Assembly: GCA_041658565.1 (NCBI GenBank)
Contig: JBAZZY010000001.1
Location: 366,164-430,163 of the forward strand
Direction of reading: 5' to 3'
DNA from: Actinomycetota bacterium
GTDB taxonomy: Bacteria; Actinomycetota; AC-67
DNA: 64,000 bases
How positions within the stretch are numbered: the first letter of the stretch is position 1; every line of letters starts with the position of its first letter. Of the stretch, positions 52,412 to 61,654 are shown one piece after another. The translations under genes were made by a program, and so were the position numbers. The notes below the pieces were generated by a model. The model made no database searches. It worked only from the letters and a program-made list of their open reading frames with translations, and was not told the origin of the DNA.

Positions 52412-53378
52412 GCATCCAGGCGTTCAAGGGCCGGCCAGAAACCTCCCTATGGCCACGGCCGTGTCCGGACGTAAACCGGCGTGGCTGAAGGTACGTCTCG
52501 CCACCGGCCCCAACTTCACCGACCTGCGTCGCATCACACGCGGCGGAGGCCTTCACACCGTGTGCGAGGCCGCCACCTGTCCGAACATCGGCGAGTGCTG
52601 GGAGGAGCGCGAGGCGACCTTCCTGATCGGCGGAGACCGCTGCACCCGTCGGTGCGCCTTCTGCGACATCACCACGGCGCCGCCCACCGAGTACGACACC
52701 GACGAACCGCGCCGCGTCGCCGAAGCCGTGGCCGAGATGGGCCTGCGCTACGCGGTGGTCACCGGCGTCGCGCGCGACGACCTCGCCGACGGCGGCGCGT
52801 GGCTGTGGGCCGAGGTGACGCGCCGGATCCGCGCGCGCCTCCCCGGTTGCGGCGTCGAACTGCTGACCCCCGACTTCAAGGGCTCTGCGAAGGCTCTCGC
52901 TACCGTGTGCGAAACCGCGCCCGACGTGCTGGCGCACAACATCGAGACCGTCCCACGCTTGATCGGACGCATCCGCCCTGCCTTCACCTACGAGCGCTCG
53001 CTTGAGTTTCTGCACGGCGCGCGCGCCGCACTCCCCCCGGCCTGCTTCACCAAGTCCAACATCATTGCCGGCATGGGCGAGACCCGCGAAGAGATCCACC
53101 AGACCATGCGCGACCTGCGCGACGCCGGTTGCGACCTGCTCACCATCGGCCAGTACCTGCAACCGAGCGACCTTCAGATCCCCGTGGCGCGCTGGGTGCC
53201 TCCCGAGGAGTTTGCGGAGTGGAAACGCGAAGGCGAAGCCATGGGCTTCGCCTGGGTCGAGGCCGGCCCCCTCGTTCGCTCGAGTTACCGCGCCGGCCGC
53301 CAGCACCGCGCAGCCCTCGCGACCGCCTCCGCGAGAGTGGCCCTCGGGACAGATGTGCCCCCGAGTACTCGCGCGTAG
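52404..53378 (+). CDS. lipA: Lipoyl synthase
   Basis: 324 residues. The auxiliary cluster CEAATCPNIGEC and radical SAM cluster CTRRCAFC are both present, with the C-terminal RSSYRAG serine that ligates the auxiliary cluster. It inserts two sulfurs into octanoyl-lysine. The ATG at 52404 overlaps lipB by eight bases and has GGAG six bases upstream. Its stop codon lies inside a large nested palindrome. Confidence 0.96.
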   Translation: MSEHPGVQGPARNLPMATAVSGRKPAWLKVRLATGPNFTDLRRITRGGGLHTVCEAATCPNIGECWEEREATFLIGGDRCTRRCAFCDITTAPPTEYDTDEPRRVAEAVAEMGLRYAVVTGVARDDLADGGAWLWAEVTRRIRARLPGCGVELLTPDFKGSAKALATVCETAPDVLAHNIETVPRLIGRIRPAFTYERSLEFLHGARAALPPACFTKSNIIAGMGETREEIHQTMRDLRDAGCDLLTIGQYLQPSDLQIPVARWVPPEEFAEWKREGEAMGFAWVEAGPLVRSSYRAGRQHRAALATASARVALGTDVPPSTRA

Positions 53379-53410
53379 CGCAAATCATTTGCGCCCAGCG
53401 CGAGTACTCG
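53362..53410. repeat. Nested perfect palindrome at the lipA stop codon
   Basis: Outer 13-bp perfect arms (53362-53374 and 53398-53410) each contain the self-palindrome CGAGTACTCG. Between them lies a second perfect dyad (53378-53385 with 53387-53394, GCGCAAAT/ATTTGCGC, one central base). No U-run follows, so it is not a standard terminator; mRNA end protection or a protein-binding dyad are alternatives. Confidence 0.8.
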
Positions 53411-53476
53411 AACCAAGTTCTCGCACCCCGACGGCCCGGGGCCGGCCCGGCAACGGCGAGGCGCGCCGAGACCCCC

Positions 53477-53514
53477 GTAACGAAGATTTAACAAACGGGA
53501 AACTGGTGCGAAAT
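53477..53514 (+). promoter_or_regulatory. GlnR-like operator upstream of glnA
   Basis: Four 5-mers at exact 6-base spacing (GTAAC, TTAAC, GAAAC, GAAAT at 53477, 53488, 53499, 53510) follow the gTnAC-n6-GaAAc architecture of actinobacterial GlnR boxes. It lies about 115 bases before the glnA start, where nitrogen control would be expected. The rest of the 53411-53627 gap shows no gene. Confidence 0.55.
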
Positions 53515-53627
53515 GGGCCTCTGTTAGCGTTCTTCCGGTGCGGTAAGGGGAACCGCGTTTGGAGTTCGGCGCCCGGCCCCCTACGCTACCGATTCTGTCC
53601 GTGAGCAGGAGATCCAGGGAGGCGACA

Positions 53628-55052
53628 GTGCCCGAAACACCCACCACACCGAAGGAAGCGCTCGAGTTCGCGAAGCAGAACGGTGCGCTGGTCGTAGACC
53701 TGCGCTTCACCGACCTCCCGGGCCTGACGCAGCACTTCTCCGTACCGATCGGCCAGTTGACCGAGGCGTCCTTCGAGGACGGTTTCGGCTTCGACGGCTC
53801 TTCGATCCGCGGGTTCCAGCAGATCCAGGAGTCGGACATGCTCCTGTTCCCGGACCCGTCAACCGCGGTGATGGACCCCTTCCGCGAGGTCCCCACGGTC
53901 AACCTGTACTGCTTCGTGCGCGACCCGATCACCGGTGAGCCCTACTCGCGCGACCCGCGCTACATCGCCCAGAAGGCCGAGGCATACCTGAAGTCCACCG
54001 GCATCGCCGACACGGCCTTCTTCGGCCCAGAGGCCGAGTTCTACGTCTTCGACGAGGCGCGCTTCGACCAGAACCAGCACTCGGGCTACTACCACCTCGA
54101 CTCCGAGGAAGGCGCTTGGGGTTCCGGAAACCCGGGATCGCGCGGCTACCGCGTGCGCTACAAGGAAGGCTACTTCCCGGTCCCGCCGACGGACCAGCAG
54201 CAGGACCTGCGGACCGAGATGATGCTCACGATGCAGCAGATGGGCATCCACATCGAGGTCCAGCACCATGAGGTCGGCACCGCCGGCCAGGCCGAGATCG
54301 ACATGCGGTTCGGCACGCTGCTCGCGACGGCCGACAAGATCATGAACTACAAGTACGTGGTCAAGAACGTCGCCTGGCGCCACGGCAAGACGGCGACCTT
54401 CATGCCGAAGCCTCTGTTCATGGACAACGGCTCGGGCATGCACCTTCACCAGTCGCTGTGGAAGAACGGCGAGCCGCTGTTCTACGACGAGACCGGCTAC
54501 GCGCTTCTGTCGGACATGGCCCGCTACTACATCGGCGGACTGCTCAAGCACGCGCGCTCGCTGCTCGCCTTCACGAACCCGACGACCAACTCCTACCGGC
54601 GTCTGGTCCCGGGCTACGAGGCGCCGATCAACCTGGTGTACTCGCAGCGCAACCGCTCGGCGTGCGTCCGCATCCCGACCTACGCAAAGAGCCCGGCAGC
54701 GCGCCGCATCGAGTTCCGCACCCCCGACCCCTCCTGCAACCCGTACCTCGCGTTCGCGGCGTGCCTGCAGGCCGGTCTGGACGGGATCCGCAACAAAATC
54801 GAGCCGCCGGCTCCGGTGGACAAGGACCTCTACGACCTCGAGCCGGAGGAGAAGGCCGGAATCGCGCAGGTTCCGGGTTCGCTCGAGGAAGTTCTCAACG
54901 CGCTCGAGGCGGACCACGACTTCCTGCTGGAAGGCGGCGTGTTCACCGAAGACGTCATCGAGACCTGGATCGCCTACAAGCGCGAGCACGAACTCGACCA
55001 GGTCCGTCTGCGCCCGCACCCGTGGGAGTTCATGCTCTACTACAACATCTAG
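53628..55052 (+). CDS. glnA: Glutamine synthetase, type I
   Basis: 474 residues. GFDGSSIRGF, FFGPEAEFYVFD, GSGMHLHQSL, NRSACVRIP and RIEFRTPDPSCNPYLAFAA are GSI hallmarks. KDLYDLEPEE carries the tyrosine adenylylated by GlnE in GSI-beta enzymes. It makes glutamine from glutamate, ammonia and ATP. The GTG at 53628 has AGGGAGG six bases upstream. A GlnR-like box precedes it and a strong terminator follows, so it is a single-gene unit. Confidence 0.97.
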   Translation: MPETPTTPKEALEFAKQNGALVVDLRFTDLPGLTQHFSVPIGQLTEASFEDGFGFDGSSIRGFQQIQESDMLLFPDPSTAVMDPFREVPTVNLYCFVRDPITGEPYSRDPRYIAQKAEAYLKSTGIADTAFFGPEAEFYVFDEARFDQNQHSGYYHLDSEEGAWGSGNPGSRGYRVRYKEGYFPVPPTDQQQDLRTEMMLTMQQMGIHIEVQHHEVGTAGQAEIDMRFGTLLATADKIMNYKYVVKNVAWRHGKTATFMPKPLFMDNGSGMHLHQSLWKNGEPLFYDETGYALLSDMARYYIGGLLKHARSLLAFTNPTTNSYRRLVPGYEAPINLVYSQRNRSACVRIPTYAKSPAARRIEFRTPDPSCNPYLAFAACLQAGLDGIRNKIEPPAPVDKDLYDLEPEEKAGIAQVPGSLEEVLNALEADHDFLLEGGVFTEDVIETWIAYKREHELDQVRLRPHPWEFMLYYNI

Positions 55053-55072
55053 GTTCTACGAACTAACAGAAA

Positions 55073-55101
55073 AGGCCGCCCGGAAGGCGGCTTTTTCTTT
55101 T
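55073..55101 (+). terminator. Intrinsic terminator of glnA
   Basis: A 6-bp GC stem (55075-55080 with 55086-55091) with a 5-base loop, followed by TTTTTCTTTT, 20 bases after the glnA stop. It also separates glnA from the convergent transporter operon. Confidence 0.88.
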
Positions 55102-55114
55102 GGAGTCGATCGGA

Positions 55115-56377
55115 TCAGCCCTGCAACACGTGCCGCGAAACCTCACGCCACGCCGTTCGCACAGGCCGCATCGGTCTGGTGTTGCGACCAAGGCGGCACG
55201 CGAAACCGGCGAGGAGAAGCATCGCAATCCCTATCCACCGCCCCGTTGGGTATTCGGTCCTGTGGTGGACACGCTCCACTATCTCTTCGACCACACGCGG
55301 GGAGACAGCCTCCGGAAGACGCGGAGCGTCGGTGGTCGCCCGCGGCGGTGCGCCGACCGAGAGAACGCGCGACACCGGGAACGTCCGCACCGGCAACCGG
55401 GGAACATTCACCAACGCACGATGCGACTCCTGCTGCCCGTTGGACGTCGCAGTCACCGACGCCCCTCCCAGCCCGATCCCTGCCCCACCGTCCATCGCGA
55501 CCGTGGACGTTCCGTAGCGAAGCCACAAACCGCCACCCGTCGCTTGGCTGACACCGGCGGTCCGACTGAGATCGGGATGGACCAGCCTCACTGTGATCCC
55601 GGCGCTCGCAAGGGCACCATCTACCTGTTCCTGAAGAGCGACGACCGCGGCACCCTCGATCTCTGAGTCCGACACCCGGACACCATCGGCAGACACAATG
55701 ACGGGGACCCCCGCAACCGTCGCGCCTAGGACATCCGTCCCCCCCTCCGCGCGCGCGCCTTTCTCGGTGCCGTCGGAAAAAGCACTTGCGCGGACCACGA
55801 TCGCGGAAATCCGAAGAGGCCCGGCTTCGACGGCCGTCAACACGCTGGCTGCGCTACCGCTGGTGCGAACACCGGTGATCTTCTCCTCCGCAACGAGGTC
55901 GACCTGACCGATGCTCACGCCGTCAGCTTCGATTCCACCCATGACCACGTGATTCACCGACGAGGGCGTACCCGACGATCGCGACTCGAATTTGCCGTCC
56001 ACGAAGCGCAAAGGCCCCACGTCGTACGGTCCACCCGAGTACGTGCCGGACGCCTCCCGAGGCAAGTTCTGAACGGGGTAATCGGTTTCGACGGTTCCCG
56101 GACCCGAATAGCCGAGAATCCCCGAATCAAACGAGGCTGCGATCCCGTGCGACTCAACCGGAGGCGTCCCGACCGTTCCGCGCGCAAGACCGAACGAAAT
56201 CGGGATCGGGTATCGGCCCTCCTCCGGCGACACCCGGATCCCAAACGCCTCCGCCTCTCCCTGCGCGACGGTCGCTGCTCTCGCGGCTACGGGACCGAAC
56301 GCGGCGACCGCCACGACGCACACGGCGAACACGGTCCGCGCGCGCGCCGGACCCCGGCGTTTCATCGAACGGATCAC
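55115..56377 (-). CDS. Secreted, C-terminally anchored protein of unknown function
   Basis: 420 residues with a signal peptide (cleavage near ARA|ATV) and a Gly/Val-rich beta-type body. A single C-terminal transmembrane helix (WIGIAMLLLAGFACRLG) and a short basic tail would place it outside the membrane. No family recognised; the body has repeated short strands typical of surface proteins. The GTG at 56377 overlaps the ATPase stop (GTGA) and has GGGAGG six bases upstream, so it is the last gene of the ABC-transporter operon. Confidence 0.65.
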   Translation of the reverse strand: MIRSMKRRGPARARTVFAVCVVAVAAFGPVAARAATVAQGEAEAFGIRVSPEEGRYPIPISFGLARGTVGTPPVESHGIAASFDSGILGYSGPGTVETDYPVQNLPREASGTYSGGPYDVGPLRFVDGKFESRSSGTPSSVNHVVMGGIEADGVSIGQVDLVAEEKITGVRTSGSAASVLTAVEAGPLRISAIVVRASAFSDGTEKGARAEGGTDVLGATVAGVPVIVSADGVRVSDSEIEGAAVVALQEQVDGALASAGITVRLVHPDLSRTAGVSQATGGGLWLRYGTSTVAMDGGAGIGLGGASVTATSNGQQESHRALVNVPRLPVRTFPVSRVLSVGAPPRATTDAPRLPEAVSPRVVEEIVERVHHRTEYPTGRWIGIAMLLLAGFACRLGRNTRPMRPVRTAWREVSRHVLQG

Positions 56378-57156
56378 ACCCGGCCTCCCGCGCGCGCCGG
56401 TCGCCCCAAATATGACTCGAGCACAGCCGCATGACCCAACACGTCCTCAGGCCTCCCATCGGCAATCACTCTGCCAAGATCCATCGCAACCAGTCGCGTG
56501 CAAATGGCCCGCACAAGCGCGAGATCGTGCTCGACGATCAAAACGGTGGCTCCGAGCACATCGCGGATTCGCAAAAGCAGCGGCCCGAGAGCTTCGGTCT
56601 CGCGCTGAGCGATCCCCGAAGCCGGCTCATCCAGAAGCAACAGGCGCGGTTTCTGGACGACGACACAAGCGAGTTCCAGCATTCGCAGCGTGCCGTAGGA
56701 CAGAGTCCCGGCGCGGCGGTCGAGCCACGAGGAAAGATCTATGACGCCGAGAGCCGCATCGACCTCCTCCTGCGCGCGCGCCTCCGCCGCGCGCGCGCGC
56801 CGGCTTCCGAACCCGGCGCCCAGCACGGTGGCATTGTGGTGCGCGTGCGTCGATGCGAGAAGGTTCTCCCGAACGGTGAGAGCGGACGACAAGCGCGCCG
56901 CCTGAAACGTGCGTGCGATTCCTCGCGATGCGCGCTCGTGCGGGAGCAGGCTCAACATGTCTTCACCGTCGAGCGCGACCTTTCCCTCGTTCGGAACGAG
57001 GAATCCGCTGATCGCATTGAGCAATGTCGACTTCCCCGCGCCGTTTGGACCGATCAGCCCAACGACCTCTCCCTCGGCGACGGACAAATCCACGCTGTCG
57101 AGCGCGACCAGGCCTCGGAAACGCAGGCACAGCCCTCGAATCTCGAGCAAACTCAT
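56374..57156 (-). CDS. Branched-chain amino acid-type ABC transporter ATPase (LivG-like)
   Basis: 260 residues. Walker A GPNGAGKST, the LivG-type Q-loop ARTFQAARLS, signature LSYGTLRMLELA and Walker B LLLLDEPASGI. It energises the fused permease just upstream. The usual second ATPase, LivF, is not in the operon. The ATG at 57156 overlaps the permease stop (ATGA). Confidence 0.92.
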   Translation of the reverse strand: MSLLEIRGLCLRFRGLVALDSVDLSVAEGEVVGLIGPNGAGKSTLLNAISGFLVPNEGKVALDGEDMLSLLPHERASRGIARTFQAARLSSALTVRENLLASTHAHHNATVLGAGFGSRRARAAEARAQEEVDAALGVIDLSSWLDRRAGTLSYGTLRMLELACVVVQKPRLLLLDEPASGIAQRETEALGPLLLRIRDVLGATVLIVEHDLALVRAICTRLVAMDLGRVIADGRPEDVLGHAAVLESYLGRPARAGGRV

Positions 57157-59051
57157 GCCGCATCCCCCGCACGCAGGAGCCGCCGGACCGGGGCGCGCGC
57201 GCGCGCCATGAGCCCTGCGATGCCCAGCGGCTCGATGATGCACACGACCACGAGCGCCAGTCCGAATGTCGTCAAGTAGAGGAACGCCAAGATGTCGAGT
57301 CCCCGCAACGCCTCATTGACTCCAATCACCAGCAGCGCACCGATCACCGGCCCCTTGACCGACCGCACGCCGCCGAGAATCGCAATGAAGAAGATCGAAA
57401 GCGAGAACTGCACGGCACCGAGTGTTGTGAACGCCTTGGCGGTGAAGTTCTGAAGCAGGTACGCGTACAGCGCGCCGCTCACTCCCGCGAAGAACCCGGC
57501 AAGGCAGAAAGCGAGCAGCTTGTACTTCACGATGTTCATGCCCAGTCCTTGGGCGGCGGCCTCGTTGTCGCGAACCATCGCGAACGCGCGTCCCACCTTG
57601 GAGCGCATGAGGTTGCGGACAAACAGGAACAGCATGGATGCAACGGCAAGAGCGAGAACGTAGAACATTCCGTTGCTCATCTCCACACCACCCAACGTCG
57701 GGCGTGCCAGATGGACGGTCTTGCCGCCGTTCGCGAACCAGTTGGACTGGAACAGCGTGCTCTCCACGAGCGTCGCAAACCCCAACGTTGCGATCCCAAG
57801 ATGTAACCCTCGAAGGCGCAGGGCGGGAAACCCGACAAGCACCGAAATCGGGACCGTAATCAATCCGGCGATCGGGATCGCAAGGAGCAGCGGGGTTTCG
57901 AGCCTCGTTCCCACAAATGCCGCCGCGAAAGCACCCACTCCGACGAACGCCGCGGTCATGAGCGAGATCTGGCCGACGAGTCCCGTGAGGACAACTAAGG
58001 AGAGACCCGCGAGCGCATAGACGGCGACCTGCGCTCCGACGTAGCTCCAATAGGAACCGCCGAGCACCGGCAAGGCGAGCGCACACCCGAGCACCACCAA
58101 CCAGATCGGACTCCGACGCGCGCCGCGCTCGGACGCGATCGCGGCTGCCGTAGACGGTTCCTCAGATTCGATCGCCGCAGCCTCGTGCTCGCTGACAAAA
58201 ACCCGGTCGATCCGCGCGACGAGCAACACGAGAATGAGCGCAGCGGCAAGCGGGGTCTTCAGCCCGTTGAACGGCGCCGGAGCGGCCGTCAGCGCGCCCT
58301 CGATCGCCCCGAGCGCCAGGCCGCCCACCACGGCAGCCCGCACGTTCGCCAGGCCTCCGATGAGCGCGGCGGTAAACGCCTTCACCAAGAACCCCTCCAT
58401 CGCAACCGGAGCGAGGAAAGACATCGGGGTTTCCAAAACGGCGGCCAGCGCAGCCAATCCTCCACCGATCGCCCACGCCGCACCGATAACTCGGGTTTCG
58501 GCGACACCTACAAGCCTGGCGGCCAGACGGTTCTGAGCGACGGCCCGCAGCGCGATCCCAAGGTTGGTGCGTCGGAACAGCCCCGAGAGGGCTATCGCAC
58601 ACAGGACGGCCGATCCGATCATGCCGACCTGCTGCCACGCGAGGTTCACATTCCCGATGTGCAAGACGCCGGCCGGAAACACCTGTGGCGGCCGAGCTTT
58701 CCCCTCAAACCCCCAGACAAGCCCCATTGCCCCTTGAAGCAGTCCGCTGATCCCAAGCGAAACGATGACCTTCGACAGCGGCGAAGCTCCGCGAAGACGC
58801 GCGAACACAACCGCCGAAAGCACCCACCCCAGACCCGCCCCAAACGCGATCGCAAGCAACGCGGCTACCCAAGCCGGCAGCGGAAGACGTCTCGCGGCCT
58901 CAAAGAAGATGTAGGCGGAGACAGTCCCCATAGCGGCGTGCGCGAAGTTGAGCACGCCCGTTGTCCTGTAGACGACGACAAGCCCCGCAGCCAGGAGCGC
59001 GTACACAGCTCCTGCCGCAAGACCGAGAATCGCGAACTGGACGAAGACCAA
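57153..59051 (-). CDS. Fused LivH-LivM ABC transporter permease
   Basis: 632 residues. The N-terminal half (about 1-285) is LivH-like (GLAAGAVYALLAAGLVVVYRTTGVLNFAHAAMG). The C-terminal half (about 315-620) is LivM-like (VVLTGLVGQISLMTAAFVGVGAFA, and GRAFAMVRDNEAAAQGLG). Each normally is a separate subunit. It forms the membrane channel for amino acids or related solutes. The TTG at 59051 is weakly supported by an AGAGG site. Confidence 0.92.
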   Translation of the reverse strand: MVFVQFAILGLAAGAVYALLAAGLVVVYRTTGVLNFAHAAMGTVSAYIFFEAARRLPLPAWVAALLAIAFGAGLGWVLSAVVFARLRGASPLSKVIVSLGISGLLQGAMGLVWGFEGKARPPQVFPAGVLHIGNVNLAWQQVGMIGSAVLCAIALSGLFRRTNLGIALRAVAQNRLAARLVGVAETRVIGAAWAIGGGLAALAAVLETPMSFLAPVAMEGFLVKAFTAALIGGLANVRAAVVGGLALGAIEGALTAAPAPFNGLKTPLAAALILVLLVARIDRVFVSEHEAAAIESEEPSTAAAIASERGARRSPIWLVVLGCALALPVLGGSYWSYVGAQVAVYALAGLSLVVLTGLVGQISLMTAAFVGVGAFAAAFVGTRLETPLLLAIPIAGLITVPISVLVGFPALRLRGLHLGIATLGFATLVESTLFQSNWFANGGKTVHLARPTLGGVEMSNGMFYVLALAVASMLFLFVRNLMRSKVGRAFAMVRDNEAAAQGLGMNIVKYKLLAFCLAGFFAGVSGALYAYLLQNFTAKAFTTLGAVQFSLSIFFIAILGGVRSVKGPVIGALLVIGVNEALRGLDILAFLYLTTFGLALVVVCIIEPLGIAGLMARARAPVRRLLRAGDAA

Positions 59052-59063
59052 AGACCTCTCCCG

Positions 59064-60413
59064 CTAGTCCATCAATAGCCAGTCCGTCACGCGCACCCAT
59101 TTCCCCCCGCGCACTTGAAGCATCTGCGCGCCGGAGATCCCCCAGTGATCCCCGGCATTCACGGTGATGGGTGGCGTCAGACCGGTCTCGTACCCTCGTA
59201 GCCCCTCAAGATGCTCCAGCAACCCGGCGCGCGTGGGCGTCGACCCCATGCGACGCATCAAGTCCTCGAAGACGACCATTCCCGTGCCCGCGCCGACGGT
59301 CAACGCCTCGATCTTCCCGCTTGGGTAGTAGGCGGCCATCACTCGCTTGAACCGAGCCATCTGCGCGGTCTTCGTATCGGGAAAGGCCCATCCGGATGTG
59401 TCGGAGTACGCGCCCTCGCACGCCCCTCCGCAGCTGTCGATCGCAAGCTGGGCCCAGTCGGCGTTGGCGACCCAGACGGGAGACCACCCCTGGCGCTTCG
59501 CCGCCTGAGCTGCGAAAGGCAAGAGCACGTTGCTCGCGAGGAACACCGCAGTTGCACCACTCATTCGCATGCGGGACACAGCCGCGTCCATGTGCGTGAC
59601 CGCGTCCTCGTTCTCCTCGATCAACTCCTCGTCGACGACGTCGATCCCGCGACGCGCAAGCGACGCGCGCACTCCGTCCTTCTTCCGCTTGGCTTGCGGG
59701 TTGTTCATGTATCCGATGGCAACCTTCTTCGCGATCCCGCGCTCCCCGATGATCTTCGCCAGCCACTGGGCGTACAGCCGCTCCCCCTTCCCAAGATGCG
59801 TGGCAAAGAAGTAGTTCATGGGTCCGAGCGGCTCGAGCTGGCTTTGCGACATCCCTTGAATCAGAGGAACGCCGTGCTTCTCCAGATAGGGGATGACGGG
59901 CTCGAACGCGTAGGACAGACTGAATGTGTTGACAAGCGCAAAAACGTGATCCCGCTCTACCAAACGCGTCGCGGCCGCAAGGGCCTGGTCGGCACAGGTC
60001 TCGCACGCGGAATACGAAACGAGTTCGAGCCTGCGGCCGTTGATTCCGCCGCGCGCGTTGATGTCTTCGATGTACGCCTGCGTCGTCTTCACGATCGGCA
60101 AGCCGATGTCGCGCAGAGCACCCTCGACGATGTTGATCGTGCCGATCTTGATCGATCCCGCCGCGATGCCGCCGTCTCCATCGGACGACACCTGCCGGTC
60201 CCGAGACGGTCCAAGCGCATTCAATGCGGAACCTGTGGATCCGCCCGCAGCTCCGTCGCCGGCGGCGGGAACCCGCTCTCCCGGCGCAAGAGTCTTTCTT
60301 ATGGTTACGCGCTCTACGACGGCAACGCGCCGAGGCTTCACGAGTGCGCACCCGGGAAGTCCTAACAGCAACGCCACCGTCGTCGCCAAAGCGACGACCT
60401 GGGACCTTCTCAC
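59064..60413 (-). CDS. ABC transporter substrate-binding lipoprotein (LivJ-like)
   Basis: 449 residues with a lipoprotein signal (lipobox GLPGC, Cys22) and a Ser/Gly-rich linker. The periplasmic-binding type 1 (Leu/Ile/Val) fold then starts near IKIGTINIVEGALRD. The pocket region includes YSACETCADQAL and two more Cys in SCGGACEG, suggesting a disulfide-stabilised domain. Ligand unknown. The GTG at 60413 has GGTGAGG upstream; an earlier GTG at 60440 is less likely. First gene of the transporter operon. Confidence 0.88.
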   Translation of the reverse strand: MRRSQVVALATTVALLLGLPGCALVKPRRVAVVERVTIRKTLAPGERVPAAGDGAAGGSTGSALNALGPSRDRQVSSDGDGGIAAGSIKIGTINIVEGALRDIGLPIVKTTQAYIEDINARGGINGRRLELVSYSACETCADQALAAATRLVERDHVFALVNTFSLSYAFEPVIPYLEKHGVPLIQGMSQSQLEPLGPMNYFFATHLGKGERLYAQWLAKIIGERGIAKKVAIGYMNNPQAKRKKDGVRASLARRGIDVVDEELIEENEDAVTHMDAAVSRMRMSGATAVFLASNVLLPFAAQAAKRQGWSPVWVANADWAQLAIDSCGGACEGAYSDTSGWAFPDTKTAQMARFKRVMAAYYPSGKIEALTVGAGTGMVVFEDLMRRMGSTPTRAGLLEHLEGLRGYETGLTPPITVNAGDHWGISGAQMLQVRGGKWVRVTDWLLMD

Positions 60414-60444
60414 GCGATCCTCACCCTTTTCCGCTCTCACGTGA

Positions 60445-60475
60445 GCGCACGACCGCCCTACGGTCGGTCGTGCGC
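60445..60475. repeat. Inverted repeat between the oxidoreductase and substrate-binding genes
   Basis: Perfect 11-bp arms (60445-60455 and 60465-60475) around a 9-base loop, overlapping the last codons of the Gfo/Idh gene. No U-run follows. It may be a Rho-independent-like or processing hairpin between the two leftward operons. A CTCACGTGAG palindrome (60436-60445) abuts it. Confidence 0.6.
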
Positions 60476-61654
60476 ACTTACTTCGTCAACGCGAACCTCT
60501 CTCCCTTCCCGCGCGGAGACATGTGCGGCAATCGCAAAGCGAAGAACCTCACGTCCGTCCTCTCCCGAAAGCACCGGCGCCATCTCTCCCCCGCTCAACA
60601 GGCAGTCCACGAAATGGCCGGCCGAGGCCTCGAAGCTCGTCTCCCACCCCCACGGAACGTTTTCGTAGGAAACCGTCTTTCCGTCCCGATAAAGGATGAC
60701 AGGAGGTGTGTTTTGCAGCCTGCCGGTGCACTGATTGATCCAGATAACTCCGCGCGTTCCGGTGATCTCGACTCGCTCGTCGGCCGGATAGTGCCGGGAC
60801 CAAATTTCCATCTCCGGGGAGAACATCCCGTCGAGGACACCGAAGCGGTCCGCGCCGGCGTACTTCCATGTCACCATCGCCGGAAGGTCCAGAACGAGCG
60901 GCGCCGGCCGGCCGTCGGGGCCGATCAGCATCGTCATCGCCTCCACGAGGTCCTCGGGCGTCGCCGACACCGCGATGTCGGAACGCTCCATCAGCGACGC
61001 GATGACCGGAGCCATGTCGGTTTGGCCGATCCATGCGAAGACCTTCTCCGGATCCCCCATGAAGAAGCGCGCGATCGAGAACTTGTGGTATCCGTCGTCC
61101 CATATCGCCGGGCCGCCGCCGCACAAGTCCTTGCGGAAACGCCACGCCCAACTCGCCAGGGGCATTTCCCATCCGGAGAACGGTCCGCCGGGGTTCAGCT
61201 TCAAGCGGATACCGATCGGATCGCCGATCTCTCCCGCGTCGATCAGTTCCTTCGCCAAGCGATACGGCGGGTAAAAGACGAAGTTCTCGAAGACCTTGAA
61301 GACCACCGACGCATTCTTGGTCGCATCGATCATGCGATCCGCTTCGTCGATGTCGAGCGCCATGGGCTTCTGCACCGACACGTGCTTTCCGGCTTTGGCC
61401 GCCGCTTCCACCATCGGGCGGTGCATGGCGTGCGGAGTGATGATCTCAACCGCATCGATCTCGGGATCCGCGAGCATGCGGTCGAAGTCGTCGTAAACGC
61501 GCGGAACTCCGAACTCCGCCGCCCAGCGCTCCGCGCGCCCCATGTTCGCGTCGCAACACGCCACCAACTCCGCCTTGGGATGCTTGAGGTACCCCGGCGC
61601 GTGCAACGTCGAGATGCGCCCGCAGCCCACGATTCCCATCCGGACGATATCCAT
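60458..61654 (-). CDS. Gfo/Idh/MocA-family NAD(P)-dependent oxidoreductase
   Basis: 398 residues. Nucleotide motif GIVGCGRIS near the start, EIITPHAMHRPMVEAA, and the catalytic-type lysine motif VSVQKPMALD. Members oxidise or reduce sugars, inositols and related polyols. The position in an IclR-MFS operon suggests a catabolic sugar or polyol pathway. The ATG follows the MFS stop directly, with AAGGAGGAG upstream. Confidence 0.9.
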   Translation of the reverse strand: MDIVRMGIVGCGRISTLHAPGYLKHPKAELVACCDANMGRAERWAAEFGVPRVYDDFDRMLADPEIDAVEIITPHAMHRPMVEAAAKAGKHVSVQKPMALDIDEADRMIDATKNASVVFKVFENFVFYPPYRLAKELIDAGEIGDPIGIRLKLNPGGPFSGWEMPLASWAWRFRKDLCGGGPAIWDDGYHKFSIARFFMGDPEKVFAWIGQTDMAPVIASLMERSDIAVSATPEDLVEAMTMLIGPDGRPAPLVLDLPAMVTWKYAGADRFGVLDGMFSPEMEIWSRHYPADERVEITGTRGVIWINQCTGRLQNTPPVILYRDGKTVSYENVPWGWETSFEASAGHFVDCLLSGGEMAPVLSGEDGREVLRFAIAAHVSAREGREVRVDEVSAHDRP

